Source: SZUA-430 sp964561925
GTDB lineage: Bacteria > Pseudomonadota > Alphaproteobacteria > Micropepsales > Micropepsaceae
Assembly (NCBI GenBank): GCA_964561925.1
Contig: CAZLRW010000053.1
Coordinates: forward strand, 1-23,672
Direction: 5' to 3'
DNA: 23,672 nucleotides
Shown here: piece after piece, positions 6,641-15,400 of the stretch
Layout: every line of letters starts with the position of its first letter
Numbering within the stretch: position 1 is the first letter of the stretch
Made by a program: the position numbers and the translations under genes
Notes under the pieces: model-generated
The model's input: only the letters and a program-made list of their open reading frames with translations
Databases searched by the model: none
Told to the model about the DNA's origin: nothing

Positions 6641-9009
6641 ACCCGCTTCCCGCCATAGACCTGAAGCTCGCGCGCGACATGTGGCATCGCCGCGGCCAAG
6701 TCTTGGCGATCGCGCTCGTCATCGCGTCAGCCGTCGCAACGCTCGTGATGGCGTTGAGCGCGCTGCGTTCGCTCTCCGACGCACGCGAGGCCTACTACGA
6801 CCGCCAGCGTTTCGCGCAAGTCTTCGTCAGCCTCAAGCGCGCGCCGGAGTCGGCTGCTGCGCGCCTGCGCGACATTCCGGGCGTCGCCCAAGTCGAAACC
6901 CGTGTCGCGCGCTACGTCACGATCGAGATCGAAGGCGTGACGGAACCCTTGCGCGGCCTGGCGCTTTCGCTGCCTGAAGACAACGACACTGCGCTGAATG
7001 CGCTCGTTCTGCGCAACGGCCGCTTCCCCGATCCCGACCGCACCTCGGAAGTGCTGCTGCACGAGGCGTTCGCGACGGCGAACGGCTTCGGCCCCGGCTC
7101 GACGTTTTCGGCCGTGATGAACGGCCGCAAGCAGCGCCTTGTCGTCACGGGCGTGGCACTCTCGCCCGAGCACATCTATGTCATAGGTCCCGGCGACATC
7201 GTCCCGGACAACCGCCGCTACGGCGTCTTCTGGATGCGCCGCAAGCAGCTGGCCGCGATTCTGAACTACGAGGGCGCGTTCAACGACGCCTCGCTGCGCC
7301 TGTTGCGCGGCGCGAGCAGTGAAACCGTCATCGCCGCCGTCGACCATGTGCTGGGACAATACGGCGCGGCCGGCGCCTTCGACCGCAAGGAACAATCCTC
7401 CCACGCCTTCCTCGACAGCGAGTTCGGTCAGCTGTCCTCGATGGCGAGCGTCATTCCGCCAATCTTCCTCATCGTCTCTGCGTTCCTGCTCTACACCGTC
7501 ATCTCGCGCCAGATCGAAACCCAGCGCCACGAAATCGGCCTCTTGAAGGCGTTCGGCTACGCCGACGCTGCTGTCGCCTGGCACTTCGTGAAGTTCGCGC
7601 TCACCGTCAGCGTCATCGGTCTGGTCTTGGGGTGGGTCGCCGGCGCTTGGTTCGGCTATCAGATCACGGAACTCTATCGCGAGTATTTCCGCTTTCCGAC
7701 GCTCGCTTTCGCGATCGCACCTGACATTCTGCTCGTCTCGGCCGCCATCGCGCTGACCGTCTCGTGCGGCGGCGCACTCGTTGCCACACGCCAGGCGATG
7801 CGGTTGACGCCCGCCGTCGCGATGTCGCCGCCAAGCCCTGCAACCTACCGCCCCAGTCTGATGGAACGCATCGGCTTGCTCCGCGACTTGAGCACGACAG
7901 GCTACATGATCGTGCGCCACGTCACGCGCTTTCCGATGCGGTCGGGCATGACGGTCACCGGAATCGCGTTATCGCTCGGTCTCCTGATCGCGACGGTTCA
8001 GTTCATCGACTCGATCTCGCTGATGATCGATTCGTTCTTCTTCCGCGCCCAGCGCCAGGACGTGACGTTGCGCTTCGTCGAACCGCGCGCCGACCCCGTT
8101 CGCAGCCTGATCGAACGCATGCCGGGCGTCATGCGCACCGAACTGCGCCGCACCGTCGGCGCGAAGCTCACCCACGGACCGCGCAACAAGCGCATTGCGA
8201 TCTTAGGCATCGACCCGGGCTCCGAACTCTCGCAGCAAGTCGGCGCGGATGGACGTACGATCCACCTGCCGCCATCGGGCCTCCTGCTCACCAGGCGCCT
8301 CGCGGAGCAACTGAACGTGAAGCCTGGCGATGAGGTCGAAGTCGCCGTTCTCGAGGGCCGCCGCGCGCGCACGAAGGCGCAAGTCACGCGCGTGATCGAC
8401 GAATATGTCGGGCTCGCCGTCTATATGCAGCGCGCGGCGCTGAACCGTCTCACCGGCGACGGCGAGGTCGCCGACAGCGCCTGGCTGAAGACCGACCCCG
8501 AACGCGAAGCCGCATTATTCGCCGAGGTCAAGCAGACGCCGGGCCTCTTCACGATCCAGCTGCAACGCCGCGCCTACCAGATGTTCCGCGATCTTCTAAA
8601 TCAGAACATGATGACGATGGTGTGGTTCTATGTCGGCTTTGCTTCAGTGATCGCGTTCGGCGTCGCCTACAACGCAAGCCGCATCACCCTGTCGGAGCGC
8701 GCGCACGAACTCGCGACGCTGCGTGTGCTCGGCTACCACAAGCGCGAGGTGGCGCTGATCCTCGTGGGCGAACTCGCGTTGCTCACGCTGGTCGCCTTAC
8801 CGGTCGGCTGCGTGCTCGGCTACGGCATGGCGGCGCTGATGATGGAGTTGTTCGAGACCGACCTTTATCAGATCCCGCTGGGCCTCGCGCCGGCGACCTA
8901 TGGCTGGTCGGCGCTCGTCATCATTGCGGCGACCGCGGTGAGCTGCGCCGTCGTCGTCCGCCGCATTCAAACTCTCGATTTGGTACGCGTCTTGAAGGGA
9001 CGGGATTGA
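6637..9009 (+). CDS. ABC transporter permease with two FtsX domains
   Basis: A 790-residue permease starting at GTG 6637, inside the ATPase stop. It is built as two tandem halves. Each half begins with one membrane helix (about 20-45 and 445-465) followed by a periplasmic MacB-PCD-like domain, and ends in three membrane helices of the FtsX fold (about 280-420 and 665-785). Each FtsX block contains the coupling region typical of the family (RHEIGLLKAFGY and AHELATLRVLGY). A duplicated permease of this size resembles the YbbP/SalY-like group rather than the roughly 400-residue LolC/E. With the ATPase and the HlyD-like adaptor it would make a MacAB-like envelope export machine. Open sequence upstream of 6637 is an out-of-frame reading of the ATPase gene. 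Confidence 0.9.
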   Translation: MNPLPAIDLKLARDMWHRRGQVLAIALVIASAVATLVMALSALRSLSDAREAYYDRQRFAQVFVSLKRAPESAAARLRDIPGVAQVETRVARYVTIEIEGVTEPLRGLALSLPEDNDTALNALVLRNGRFPDPDRTSEVLLHEAFATANGFGPGSTFSAVMNGRKQRLVVTGVALSPEHIYVIGPGDIVPDNRRYGVFWMRRKQLAAILNYEGAFNDASLRLLRGASSETVIAAVDHVLGQYGAAGAFDRKEQSSHAFLDSEFGQLSSMASVIPPIFLIVSAFLLYTVISRQIETQRHEIGLLKAFGYADAAVAWHFVKFALTVSVIGLVLGWVAGAWFGYQITELYREYFRFPTLAFAIAPDILLVSAAIALTVSCGGALVATRQAMRLTPAVAMSPPSPATYRPSLMERIGLLRDLSTTGYMIVRHVTRFPMRSGMTVTGIALSLGLLIATVQFIDSISLMIDSFFFRAQRQDVTLRFVEPRADPVRSLIERMPGVMRTELRRTVGAKLTHGPRNKRIAILGIDPGSELSQQVGADGRTIHLPPSGLLLTRRLAEQLNVKPGDEVEVAVLEGRRARTKAQVTRVIDEYVGLAVYMQRAALNRLTGDGEVADSAWLKTDPEREAALFAEVKQTPGLFTIQLQRRAYQMFRDLLNQNMMTMVWFYVGFASVIAFGVAYNASRITLSERAHELATLRVLGYHKREVALILVGELALLTLVALPVGCVLGYGMAALMMELFETDLYQIPLGLAPATYGWSALVIIAATAVSCAVVVRRIQTLDLVRVLKGRD

Positions 9010-9013
9010 TCCG

Positions 9014-10219
9014 ATGAACGCACTCAAACCTTGGGCATGGCCCATCGGCCTCGGTCTCCTGCTTCTCGCAGGCCTTGTCTTCGCGTTGTGGCCGCGCGCG
9101 ATCGCCGTCGACATCGCGACGCTGGCCGAAGGTCCGATGGCGGTCACGATCGAGGACGACGGCGTCACGCGGGTGAAAGAGGTCTACCTGCTCTCCGCCC
9201 CGATCTCGGGCAAAATGCTTCGCATTGAGCCGCGCGCCGGCGATTTCATCGAAGCGCAGAAGACGGTCATCGCGACGATCGAGCCCGCCGACCCGGCCTT
9301 CCTCGACGCGCGCGCCGAGCGCGAACTCGAATTTACGGTCTCAGCCGCCAAGGCCGCGCGCGAGACCGCCGCCGCGAACGCTCGCGGCCGCGAAGCCGAC
9401 CTGAAGCTCGCGCGGCAGGAACGCGAGCGCGTGCAGCAGCTCTTCGCCAAGAACGTCGTCGCCAAAGCCCGGGTTGACGCCGCGACCGCATCCGTCGACG
9501 CGCTTGAAGCGGCCGTTGCGACCGCACGCGCCGCGCTGCGCCAACGCGAGTTCGAAGTGAAGACGGCGGAAGCGGCCCTCATCGTCCCCACGGACGCCGC
9601 AAAACCGAAATCCGCGCGCCGCTGCTGCTTTGCGATCCGCGCCCCGATCACGGGCCAAATCCTGCGCGTCATTCAAGAGAACGAAACCGTGATCCAAGCG
9701 GGCCAGCCGCTCGTCGAAGTCGGCGATCCTTCCGATCTCGAAATCGTCGTCGATCTTCTGTCGACCGACGCGGTGAAAGTGAGCGACGGCGACGCGGTCC
9801 TGATCACGCGCTGGGGCGGGGAGGGCGCGTTGAACGCGCGCGTGCGCCGCGTCGAACCGTTCGGCTTCATGAAGATCTCCTCGCTCGGCATCGAGGAGCA
9901 GCGCGTCAACGTGATCATCGATCTGACCGATCCCCACGACCGCTGGCGCCGCCTGGGCCACGGCTATCAGATCGACGCCGCGATCGTTCGCTGGCAGTCG
10001 GACAAGGCGTTGCAGGTCCCGATCGGCGCCCTGTTCCGTCAGGGTGCGGACTGGGCCGTCTTCCGCGTCGACGGCGGCCGCGCCCGCGTCACGAAAGTGA
10101 AGGTCGGCCACATGAACGACCGCACCGCCCAAATCCTCGAAGGCCTGAAACCCGGCGACCAAGTCGTCTCCCACCCCGGCGAACGCGTCGCCGACGGCGC
10201 GGCGGTTGTTGGCCGATAG
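9014..10219 (+). CDS. HlyD/MacA family periplasmic adaptor
   Basis: A 401-residue membrane-fusion-type adaptor. A single N-terminal anchor (about 8-28, GLGLLLLAGLVFALWP) is followed by a beta-barrel and biotinyl-lipoyl half-motif (about 55-95, SAPISGKMLRIEPRAGDFI). Next comes an Ala/Arg/Glu-rich coiled-coil hairpin (about 100-195), then the second lipoyl half (RAPITGQILRVIQENETVIQ, 213-232) and C-terminal barrel domains ending GLKPGDQVVSHPGERVADGA. It starts 4 bp after the permease stop, completing the operon. The adaptor would bridge the inner-membrane permease to a periplasmic or outer-membrane partner; no TolC-like gene is adjacent. Confidence 0.92.
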   Translation: MNALKPWAWPIGLGLLLLAGLVFALWPRAIAVDIATLAEGPMAVTIEDDGVTRVKEVYLLSAPISGKMLRIEPRAGDFIEAQKTVIATIEPADPAFLDARAERELEFTVSAAKAARETAAANARGREADLKLARQERERVQQLFAKNVVAKARVDAATASVDALEAAVATARAALRQREFEVKTAEAALIVPTDAAKPKSARRCCFAIRAPITGQILRVIQENETVIQAGQPLVEVGDPSDLEIVVDLLSTDAVKVSDGDAVLITRWGGEGALNARVRRVEPFGFMKISSLGIEEQRVNVIIDLTDPHDRWRRLGHGYQIDAAIVRWQSDKALQVPIGALFRQGADWAVFRVDGGRARVTKVKVGHMNDRTAQILEGLKPGDQVVSHPGERVADGAAVVGR

Positions 10220-10249
10220 CCACTGAAAATCGAGGTGTTGGGAGACTTT

Positions 10250-10278
10250 CTACCAAATTTCATCTACCATTCTACCAT
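10250..10278 (+). promoter_or_regulatory. Triple CTACCA(A/T) repeat over the vapB start
   Basis: CTACCAA at 10250, CTACCAT at 10264 and CTACCAT at 10272 lie in direct orientation; the last includes the first two bases of the vapB ATG. VapB antitoxins usually repress their own operon by binding repeats around the promoter and start, so this is a candidate operator. No ribosome site is visible in front of the ATG. Confidence 0.35.
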
Positions 10279-10534
10279 GAGCTTGAACATCAAGAATCCT
10301 GAGGCCCACCGTTTGGCGACCGAACTCGCCAAACTCACCGGCGACACGCTGACCGAGGCTGTAACCAAGGCGCTGCGCGAGAGGATCGCGCGCGTGAAGA
10401 AGCGCGAACCGGACCCGAAATTGCTTGAAGACATGACACGCATTGCGCGCGAGATTTCGTCGCGAATGTCGCCGGAGGACAAGGCGCTCGATATCGACGA
10501 ACTGCTTTATGACGAGATGGGCTTGCCGAAGTGA
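10277..10534 (+). CDS. vapB: VapB-type antitoxin (Rv0623-like transcription factor family)
   Basis: An 85-residue antitoxin. The N-terminal part (MSLNIKNPEAHRLATELAKL, then TGDTLTEAVTKALRERIAR) matches the PSK_trans_fac/Rv0623-like family, a short DNA-binding domain that dimerises. The acidic C-terminal part (about 45-85) would wrap the toxin's active site. The ATG at 10277 is chosen because the family starts at MSLNIKN; an upstream TTG at 10235 would add 14 unrelated residues. The stop overlaps the toxin start (GTGA), which couples translation as in other VapBC pairs. The operon was placed between an ABC exporter and smc. Confidence 0.88.
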   Translation: MSLNIKNPEAHRLATELAKLTGDTLTEAVTKALRERIARVKKREPDPKLLEDMTRIAREISSRMSPEDKALDIDELLYDEMGLPK

Positions 10535-10920
10535 TCGTTGATTCTTCGGCACTGATAGCGATCTTCCGCGAGGACCCTGACGCAGAGCGCTTCAAGATCG
10601 GAATCGCCACTGCCGAAGTCCGGCGAATTTCAGCGGCGAACTATCTCGAAGCGGCGATCGTCGTGGATCGGCTGCGTGATCCGGTCGCTGGCGGAAAGTT
10701 CGACGACTTTTTGGCGCGCACTCAGATTCGACTCGCGCCGGTGACCGAAGTGCAGGCCCGAATCGCGCGTGAAGCGTACCGCAACTTCGGAAAGGGCTCT
10801 GGCCACCCCGCGCGATTGAACTTCGGCGATTGCTTCGCTTACGCGCTGGCCAAGGAACTCGGCGAACCGTTGCTGTTCAAAGGCGGCGATTTCGCCAAGA
10901 CCGACGTCGAGCCGGCGTAG
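10531..10920 (+). CDS. vapC: VapC-type PIN-domain ribonuclease toxin
   Basis: A 129-residue PIN-domain protein, predicted to be a magnesium-dependent RNase that cleaves tRNA or rRNA when freed from VapB. The conserved acidic residues are present: D4 in MIVDSSAL, E40 in ANYLEA, D100 in LNFGDCFAYALA and D120 in FKGGDFAKTD, so the toxin looks catalytically intact. It starts with GTG overlapping the vapB stop. Its TAG stop directly abuts the TAG stop of smc on the other strand, leaving no intergenic space. The RNA target cannot be predicted. Confidence 0.92.
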   Translation: MIVDSSALIAIFREDPDAERFKIGIATAEVRRISAANYLEAAIVVDRLRDPVAGGKFDDFLARTQIRLAPVTEVQARIAREAYRNFGKGSGHPARLNFGDCFAYALAKELGEPLLFKGGDFAKTDVEPA

Positions 10921-13900
10921 CTACTCCGCCGCCTGCGCCGACAGCACGCGCTCCGCACCAGCAAGGTCGACGGCCACAAGCTGACTGACGCCGCGCTCCT
11001 GCATCGTCACGCCGACGAGCCGGTCCATGCGCGACATGGTCAGCGCATGGTGCGTGATGACGAGGAATCGCGTCTCCGTCATGCGCGTCATCTCGTCGAG
11101 CAGATTGCAGAACCGCTCGACGTTCGCGTCGTCGAGCGGCGCGTCGACCTCGTCCAGCACGCAGATCGGCGCCGGATTGCAGAGGAACACGGCAAAGATC
11201 ATCGCCATCGCCGTCAGCGCCTGCTCGCCGCCCGAAAGCAGCGACATGGTTTGCAACTTCTTGCCCGGCGGACGCGCAAGAATTTCGAGCCCCGCTTCAA
11301 GCGGGTCGTCCGACTCCGTCAATGTCAGCCGCGCCTCGCCGCCACTGAACAGAGACGTGAACAATTGCTGGAAGTTCGCGTTCACCCGCTCGAACGCTTC
11401 GAGCAACCGCTCGCGCCCTTCCTTGTTCAGCGAACCGATGCCCTGGCGCAGCCGCGCGATCGCCTCTTCAAGATCGTTCTTTTCGCTCTGCAGAGACGTC
11501 AGCCGCGTTTCGCACTCCTCCGCCTCTTCCTCGGCGCGCAGATTGACGCCGCCAAGCTGTTCGCGCTCGCGCTTCAGTTTCTCGCAGCGCGCCTCGGCCG
11601 CATCGAGCGCCGGCAGCGCATCGCCCGGTTCGTGCTCGGCCTTCGCCGCCAGCTCTTCCGGCACGCAGTCGAGCGTATCGCGCGCCTTGGTGATCGCCTC
11701 CTGCAGACGTTCGCGTTGCGAGGCAAGCACCGCCTCGCAGCGCGCCCGCTCTTCGCGCGCATGTGCGACCGCATGGTCCGCCATCCGCGAAGCCGACTGG
11801 GCAGACTTCAAGCCCGTTTCGGCCAGCGCCAGCGCATCCGTCGCCTCTTTCCGCGCCGCTTCCGCTTCGCTCAGGAGATCGAACAGCTTCGCACGCTTCT
11901 CGGCGATCTCGGCCGGAATGTGCTCCAGCGCCGCGAGTTCCGATTGCGCCTCCGCCTGACGCAGCACCAGCGCCTCGATCTGCGCGCTCGCCGTCGCGAT
12001 GCGCGTATCCCACGCCTCCCTGTCGGTCGCGATCGCCTGGAGGCGTTGATGACGCGCACGCACCTCGCGCTCGACGCCTTCGTGCCGCGCCTTCGCGGTG
12101 GCGAAGCTCGCGCGCGCCGCGGTGAGTTCTTCGCGCGCCGTCGCAAGCCGGCCTTCGAAATCGGCAAGCTCGGGCAGGGCGTCGAACGCTTGCGTCAGCC
12201 CGGTCGCGCGCTCCTGCGCCTCGCGTTCGTCCTGCGCCAGCGCCTCGCGCCGCTCGTTCAGCGACTGCGTGCGCGCCGCCGTCTGCGCATGCCGCTTCTC
12301 CGCGTCGGCGAGCGCGGTGCGCGCCGCGGTCGCTTCGCTTTCAGCCTGCCGCCACGCGTTGCGCACGGTACGCTCGGCAACTTCCGCCGCCTCGCGCGCT
12401 TCGACCGCTTCCTGATGAATGGTCTTGAGTTCGCCGGTGTGCTCTTCCGCCGCCGCGATCGTGCCGTCGAGATCGGCGAGCCGGTTGCGCTGGCGCAGCC
12501 GCACGGCAGCGGCCGTCGGCGCCTCGGCCGTCGCCGTGAATCCGTCCCAGCGCCACATGTCGCCTTCGCGCGTCACGAGGCACTGCCCGGGCGCGAGACG
12601 CGCCTGCAGCTCCGCGCCGGCCGCGCGCTCGACCACGCCGATTTGCGCGAGCCGCCGCGAAAGTGCCGCCGGTGCCTGCACCAGCATCGCCAACTCCTGC
12701 GCGCCCTCGGGCAGCGCGGGCAGCACCGTGCCGTTCGCCAACTCGCGCCAATAGATCGGCGCCTGCGCATCGACCGGAACGTTCAAATCGTCGCCGAGCG
12801 CCGCACCCAAGGCCGCCTCATACCCCGGCGTGACGTGCACGAGGTCTATGACCGGCGTCCAACCTTCGCCGACGCCCGTCGCCAGCATCTCGGTCAGCGC
12901 GCGCGACTCCGCCTTCAGCCGATCGAGATCGCGCACCGCCGTTTCGACGGAGAGCTTCTTCGCGTTCTCCGCGTCGCGGGCCGCCCTGAGCGCGTCCTCC
13001 GCATGGGCATGCGTCGACTTCGAGGTCTCGGCCGCCGTGATGGCCGCGGCCACACGCAACTCGGCCTCTTCGACCAACGGTGCCGTGGCCGCTTCGCGCG
13101 CCAGCCGCTCGATCTCGGCCGCGATGTTGTCGAGTTCGCTCCGAAGCCGCGCTGCCGCGCGCCGGCCGTCGTCGATCCGCCGTTCCAAATCGCCGCGCGC
13201 CGCCCGGGCTTCGGCGAATTCGGCGGTCGCCTTGTCGGCCTGCAGCTCGCACTCGCGCATCGCCTCGTCGGCGGCACCAAGCGCTTCGGCCGCTTCTGCC
13301 GTCGCCGCCGCTTCGCCGGCCGTCAGCGCCTCAAGTCCGCCGCGCTCCTCTTCCAGCTTCGCGAGCATCGCGCGCGCATCGTCCACGCGCGCGCTCTCGC
13401 GCGCATGGTCGTCGCCGATCTGCGCGAGCCGTGCGGTCAGCCGTTCGGCCGCCGCCTTCGCACGCGCTTCCTCGCCGTCGAGCGTCATGCGCTCGGCCGT
13501 CAGCCGTTGCAGCGCCGCGTTGCGCTCCGCGGCCGTCTGGCGCAGCGTCGGCAACTTCTCGTCCGCCTCCAGCACCGCGTTCGACGCGCGCGCGGCCTCA
13601 AGCGTCAGCTGCTCGACCTGCGCCCGCACCCGCGCGAGTTCCTCTTCCGCCGCCGCCGCCGCCGTCGACGCCGTCTGCCAGCGCACATAGAGCGCAAGCG
13701 CTTCGGCCCGTTGAATATGTCCGGAAAGATTGCGGTAGCGCGCCGCCTGCCGCGCCTGCCGCTTCAGGTTCGCGACCTGCTGCTCGATTTCCTGAATGAT
13801 GTCCGAGACGCGCGCCAGATTGGTCTGCGCCGCGTTCAGCTTCAGCTCCGCCTCGTGCCGGCGCGCATGCAGACCGGAAATGCCCGCCGCTTCTTCCAGA

Positions 13901-14388
13901 ATCGCCCGCCGCGAAATCGGCTTCGCGTTGATCAGCGCGCCGATCTGGCCTTGGCGGACCAGCGCCGGCGAATGCGCGCCCGACGAGATGTCGGCGAAGA
14001 ACAGTTGGACGTCGCGCGCGCGCACGTCGCGCCCGTTGATCTTGTAGATCGAGCCCATCTCGCGCTCGATCCGCCGCGTGATCTCGACCGCTTCGTCGTC
14101 GTTGTACGCTGCAGGCACCGCGCGCGCGGTGTTGTCGATGACGAGCGAGACTTCCGCCGTGTTGCGGCTGGGCCTGCTGTTCGTTCCGGCGAAGATCACG
14201 TCGTCCATGGCGCCGCCGCGCATGGACTTGGCCGAGTTTTCGCCCATCACCCAGCGCAGGGCTTCGAGCAAGTTCGACTTGCCGCAGCCGTTGGGGCCGA
14301 CGATGCCGGTCAAGCCGTGCTCGATCGGCAGTTCGGTGGGTTCGACGAACGATTTGAATCCGACGAGTCGAAGTCGCGAGAACTTCAC
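10921..14388 (-). CDS. smc: Chromosome segregation ATPase SMC
   Basis: A condensin-like SMC of 1155 residues. The N-terminal head has Walker A GPNGCGKSN (31-39), followed by long coiled coils (about 165-500 and 640-1020), a hinge (about 505-620, GEGWTPVIDLVHVTPGYEAALGA onward) and a C-terminal head with the ABC signature LSGGEQ (about 1051) and Walker B ICVLDEVDAPLDD (about 1075-1087). It would organise the newly replicated origin region with ScpAB, which are not in this window. The GTG at 14388 is chosen because homologues begin with (M)xFxRLRLxGFKSFVEP and AGGA lies 9 bases before it; a TTG at 14397 is an alternative but sits only one base from that site. Confidence 0.96.
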   Translation of the reverse strand: MKFSRLRLVGFKSFVEPTELPIEHGLTGIVGPNGCGKSNLLEALRWVMGENSAKSMRGGAMDDVIFAGTNSRPSRNTAEVSLVIDNTARAVPAAYNDDEAVEITRRIEREMGSIYKINGRDVRARDVQLFFADISSGAHSPALVRQGQIGALINAKPISRRAILEEAAGISGLHARRHEAELKLNAAQTNLARVSDIIQEIEQQVANLKRQARQAARYRNLSGHIQRAEALALYVRWQTASTAAAAAEEELARVRAQVEQLTLEAARASNAVLEADEKLPTLRQTAAERNAALQRLTAERMTLDGEEARAKAAAERLTARLAQIGDDHARESARVDDARAMLAKLEEERGGLEALTAGEAAATAEAAEALGAADEAMRECELQADKATAEFAEARAARGDLERRIDDGRRAAARLRSELDNIAAEIERLAREAATAPLVEEAELRVAAAITAAETSKSTHAHAEDALRAARDAENAKKLSVETAVRDLDRLKAESRALTEMLATGVGEGWTPVIDLVHVTPGYEAALGAALGDDLNVPVDAQAPIYWRELANGTVLPALPEGAQELAMLVQAPAALSRRLAQIGVVERAAGAELQARLAPGQCLVTREGDMWRWDGFTATAEAPTAAAVRLRQRNRLADLDGTIAAAEEHTGELKTIHQEAVEAREAAEVAERTVRNAWRQAESEATAARTALADAEKRHAQTAARTQSLNERREALAQDEREAQERATGLTQAFDALPELADFEGRLATAREELTAARASFATAKARHEGVEREVRARHQRLQAIATDREAWDTRIATASAQIEALVLRQAEAQSELAALEHIPAEIAEKRAKLFDLLSEAEAARKEATDALALAETGLKSAQSASRMADHAVAHAREERARCEAVLASQRERLQEAITKARDTLDCVPEELAAKAEHEPGDALPALDAAEARCEKLKREREQLGGVNLRAEEEAEECETRLTSLQSEKNDLEEAIARLRQGIGSLNKEGRERLLEAFERVNANFQQLFTSLFSGGEARLTLTESDDPLEAGLEILARPPGKKLQTMSLLSGGEQALTAMAMIFAVFLCNPAPICVLDEVDAPLDDANVERFCNLLDEMTRMTETRFLVITHHALTMSRMDRLVGVTMQERGVSQLVAVDLAGAERVLSAQAAE

Positions 14389-14451
14389 GGGGGGCAATCC
14401 TAAGTTTGAGGCCGGGGGGTATCAGCCAGTCACGTCGGCAACGTCAGGCCG

Positions 14452-15339
14452 TCACGGGGTGGGGGACCCCGATGACGGCGCAGGCGTTGCGGGATTAGCC
14501 GGTGGCGCGGCAGCGGGCGTCTCGCCCGCGGCCGGTGCAGGGGCTGCGCCTTCGGCGGGTGGCGTCGCCGGTGCAGCGCCCTCGGCAGGCGTCGTCGCCG
14601 CACCTTCGGCGGGCGCACCTTCGGGAGTTGCCGGCGCCGCAGGTGCAGCCGGAGCATCGACGCCCTTCGCCTTCAGCTCCGCACGAATCTTCTCGTCCAG
14701 TGTCGACCACGGAATCTCGCCGCTCGCGATCTGCTTGCCGTTCATGAAGAACGTGGGCGTACCGCCGATGCAGTAATCCTCTTGCGCCTTCGTGCGGCCC
14801 GCGATCAGCTTCTTCGCGTCTTCGTCGGTCGACAGGCACTTCTCGAAATCTTCGCCCGTCATGCCGGCGCGCCGCGCCATTTCCTTGATCGAAGCGCGAA
14901 GGTCTTCCTGCTGCACCCAGGTTTCGAGTTCGCCGTACATCAAGTCGACGTAAGCGAGGTAGGATTCGCGGGGCAGACAGCGTCCGACGACCGAGGCCGT
15001 CAGCGCCACTTGGTCGAGCGGGAATTCGCGGAAGACGTACCGCACGTGGCCCTTGTCGATGTATTCGCTCTTCAGCTGCGGGAACACGTCGCGCGCGAAG
15101 CGGGCGCAGTGAATGCAGGTCTGCGAGGCGTATTCGACGAGCGTGATCGGCGCATCCGCGCGGCCGAGCGTGTGGTCGGCGGCGGTGATATCGAACGACT
15201 CTTTCGGAACGCATTCGCCGGAGGCAACCTTGGTCGGTCCGTCGCTCGACCCGCCGCCCCACACCCAATAGCCGATGCCGCCCAGCACGACCGCAAGCGC
15301 GACGCCGCCGGCAATGAGATATGTACGATCAACCTGCAC
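14452..15339 (-). CDS. Membrane-anchored DsbA-family thioredoxin protein
   Basis: A 295-residue periplasmic oxidoreductase-like protein. It has an N-terminal membrane anchor or uncleaved signal (about 7-27), a thioredoxin/DsbA domain (about 50-215) with active site C75-I-H-C78, a helical insertion, and the cis-proline loop GGTPTFF (192-198). The domain is followed by an Ala/Pro-rich tail (230-295) containing PAEGA repeats. Extra cysteines are present at 43, 121, 168 and 190. It is predicted to make, break or sort disulfides in envelope proteins. The GTG start has GGGGG 5 bases upstream, with a promoter just before it. In alphaproteobacteria such a gene is often found between dciA/mutY and smc. 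Redox partner unknown. Confidence 0.9.
   Translation of the reverse strand: MQVDRTYLIAGGVALAVVLGGIGYWVWGGGSSDGPTKVASGECVPKESFDITAADHTLGRADAPITLVEYASQTCIHCARFARDVFPQLKSEYIDKGHVRYVFREFPLDQVALTASVVGRCLPRESYLAYVDLMYGELETWVQQEDLRASIKEMARRAGMTGEDFEKCLSTDEDAKKLIAGRTKAQEDYCIGGTPTFFMNGKQIASGEIPWSTLDEKIRAELKAKGVDAPAAPAAPATPEGAPAEGAATTPAEGAAPATPPAEGAAPAPAAGETPAAAPPANPATPAPSSGSPTP
14455..14652 (-). repeat. Ala/Pro-rich PAEGA-repeat tail of DsbA-like protein
   Basis: The last 66 codons encode low-complexity sequence with PEGA/PAEGA units (about four), rich in Ala, Pro and Gly and lacking charge apart from the Glu in each unit. At DNA level the units are imperfect GC-rich repeats of about 15-30 bases. It is likely to be a flexible periplasmic linker or cell-wall-spanning tail. 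Confidence 0.7.
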
Positions 15340-15370
15340 GTGAACCCCCGCGAAGCACTAACGTTTCGTA

Positions 15371-15400
15371 AATATAGGTCGGTAAGACCGGGGCGCTCAA
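15371..15400 (-). promoter_or_regulatory. Promoter for the dsbA-like gene (and perhaps smc)
   Basis: On the minus strand, TTGAGC (15400-15395) and TATATT (15376-15371) are separated by 18 bp. The -35 hexamer overlaps the dciA stop codon. The spacer holds the perfect 11-bp palindrome CGGT-CTT-ACCG, a possible operator. Transcription would start about 25 bases before the GTG. Confidence 0.45.

Noticed and set aside
11047..14403. A very long open frame (over 1100 codons) on the plus strand opposite smc
   Set aside because: It is Arg/Leu-rich shadow sequence produced by the codon bias of the GC-rich smc gene. It has no domain, no ribosome site, and the smc protein is unmistakable.
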